Positions 6,147 through 6,859 of a DNA stretch of 6,859 nt are shown piece by piece. The notes beneath the pieces are model-generated. The model was not told the DNA's origin and did not search any database. It worked only from the letters and a program-made list of their open reading frames with translations. The stretch covers positions 1 to 6,859 of the forward strand of contig JAHEJH010000050.1 in NCBI GenBank assembly GCA_024638905.1, in the 5' to 3' direction. Each line of letters begins with the position of its first letter. Positions within the stretch are counted from its first letter, which is position 1. Source of the stretch: Luminiphilus sp. Lineage in GTDB: Bacteria > Pseudomonadota > Gammaproteobacteria > Pseudomonadales > Halieaceae. The position numbers and the translations under genes were made by a program.

Positions 6147-6859
6147 ATGAGAATTCTGTTGTTTCTGGCGACCAATCTCGCGGTCCTCGTGCTGGTCAGC
6201 GTCATTTTCAACCTGCTGGGCCTCGAGGGCATCCTCACCAACAACGGCGTCGATCTGAACCTCAGCAGCCTGTTGGTGTTCTGTGGACTATTCGGCATGA
6301 GCGGCTCCCTGATTTCACTGCTGCTGTCCAAGTTCATGGCTAAGCGCGGCACGGGCACCCAGCTTATCGGGACCCCCCGTAATAACGAAGAACAATGGCT
6401 ACTTGATACCGTTAAATCGCTGGCGGACGACGCCGGCATTGGGATGCCGGAAGTCGGCATCTTCCCCTCGGATGCAGCCAATGCCTTTGCAACCGGCTGG
6501 AATCGCAATAATGCGTTAGTGGCGGTCAGTAGCGGTTTGTTAAGACGTTTCGAGGAACGAGAAGCGCGCGCGGTGCTGGCCCACGAAATCGGCCATGTCG
6601 CCAACGGAGACATGATTACACTGTCTTTGGTGCAGGGCGTGGTGAACACCTTCGTCATGTTCTTTGCCCGCATTATTGGACACACCGTGGACCGCGTCGT
6701 CTTCAAGACAGAGCGTGGTTATGGCATCGGTTACTTTGTCGTGACGATTGTCGCCGAGATTGTGTTGGGCATTCTTGCCAGCATGATCGTCATGTGGTTT
6801 TCCCGTTACCGGGAATACCGTGCCGATGCCGCGGGCGCGCGGCTCGCTGACCGCGAGGG
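6147..6859 (+). CDS. htpX: HtpX, membrane-bound zinc metalloprotease (3' end missing)
   Basis: HtpX is an inner-membrane M48-family protease that degrades misfolded membrane proteins and, in E. coli, works alongside FtsH. The visible 237 residues begin [15 protein letters not shown]. There are two N-terminal hydrophobic segments (about residues 3-24 and 40-60), then the catalytic HEIGH motif at 146-150 and the [17 protein letters not shown] helix. Another membrane region lies at about 195-218, and the third zinc ligand is E223 in [12 protein letters not shown]. coli HtpX has 293 residues, so about 55 C-terminal residues lie beyond the window. The E. coli motif is HEISH; HEIGH is a common M48 variant. 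The start has TGGAG at 6134-6138 upstream with eight bases of spacing. A sigma-32 promoter match precedes it, so heat-shock induction is expected. Confidence 0.96.
   Translation, partial: MRILLFLATNLAVLVLVSVIFNLLGLEGILTNNGVDLNLSSLLVFCGLFGMSGSLISLLLSKFMAKRGTGTQLIGTPRNNEEQWLLDTVKSLADDAGIGMPEVGIFPSDAANAFATGWNRNNALVAVSSGLLRRFEEREARAVLAHEIGHVANGDMITLSLVQGVVNTFVMFFARIIGHTVDRVVFKTERGYGIGYFVVTIVAEIVLGILASMIVMWFSRYREYRADAAGARLADRE

Noticed and set aside
6017..6706. 229-codon open frame antisense to htpX and the 96-residue gene
   Set aside because: It has low complexity (rich in Ser, Arg and Pro), as expected from the reverse frame of a GC-rich gene. htpX on the other strand is unambiguous.

Overview
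The window looks like chromosomal core sequence from a gammaproteobacterium. It is GC-rich by eye, and RluA, RimO and MsrA all closely resemble the gammaproteobacterial forms as I remember them. The VWA/J-domain pair reminds me of marine groups such as the OM60/Halieaceae or Cellvibrionales-like lineages, but that placement is only an impression. I see no mobile elements, rRNA, tRNA or CRISPR, and no intergenic stretch over 300 bases.

Layout: (1) On the + strand from the left edge to about 3.25 kb lie a 5'-truncated rluA (RNA pseudouridine synthase), a DUF2244 membrane protein, rimO (ribosomal protein S12 methylthiotransferase) and an RsmE-type 16S rRNA methyltransferase. They are tightly spaced and three of the four modify RNA or the ribosome. 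(2) msrA (methionine sulfoxide reductase) runs on the - strand and overlaps the tail of the rsmE gene by 18 bases. (3) A divergent intergenic region of about 165 bases holds a 24-base near-perfect inverted repeat, placed where an operator in the msrA promoter would be. (4) On the + strand follow an unrecognised 68-residue protein, a von Willebrand factor A-like protein, a membrane-anchored J-domain protein, an unrecognised 96-residue acidic-tailed protein, and the 5' part of htpX (membrane zinc protease), which runs off the right edge.

The right half reads as a protein quality-control neighbourhood: oxidised-methionine repair (MsrA), a J-domain co-chaperone at the membrane with its VWA partner, and the stress protease HtpX. 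The clearest signals beyond the genes are three. The VWA gene has no ATG/GTG/TTG start in the right place and appears to begin at ATT just after an in-frame TAG. A strong heat-shock (sigma-32) promoter match lies inside the end of the 96-residue ORF, just ahead of htpX. The msrA upstream palindrome is the third. All functional calls rest on motif recognition from memory, without database searches.
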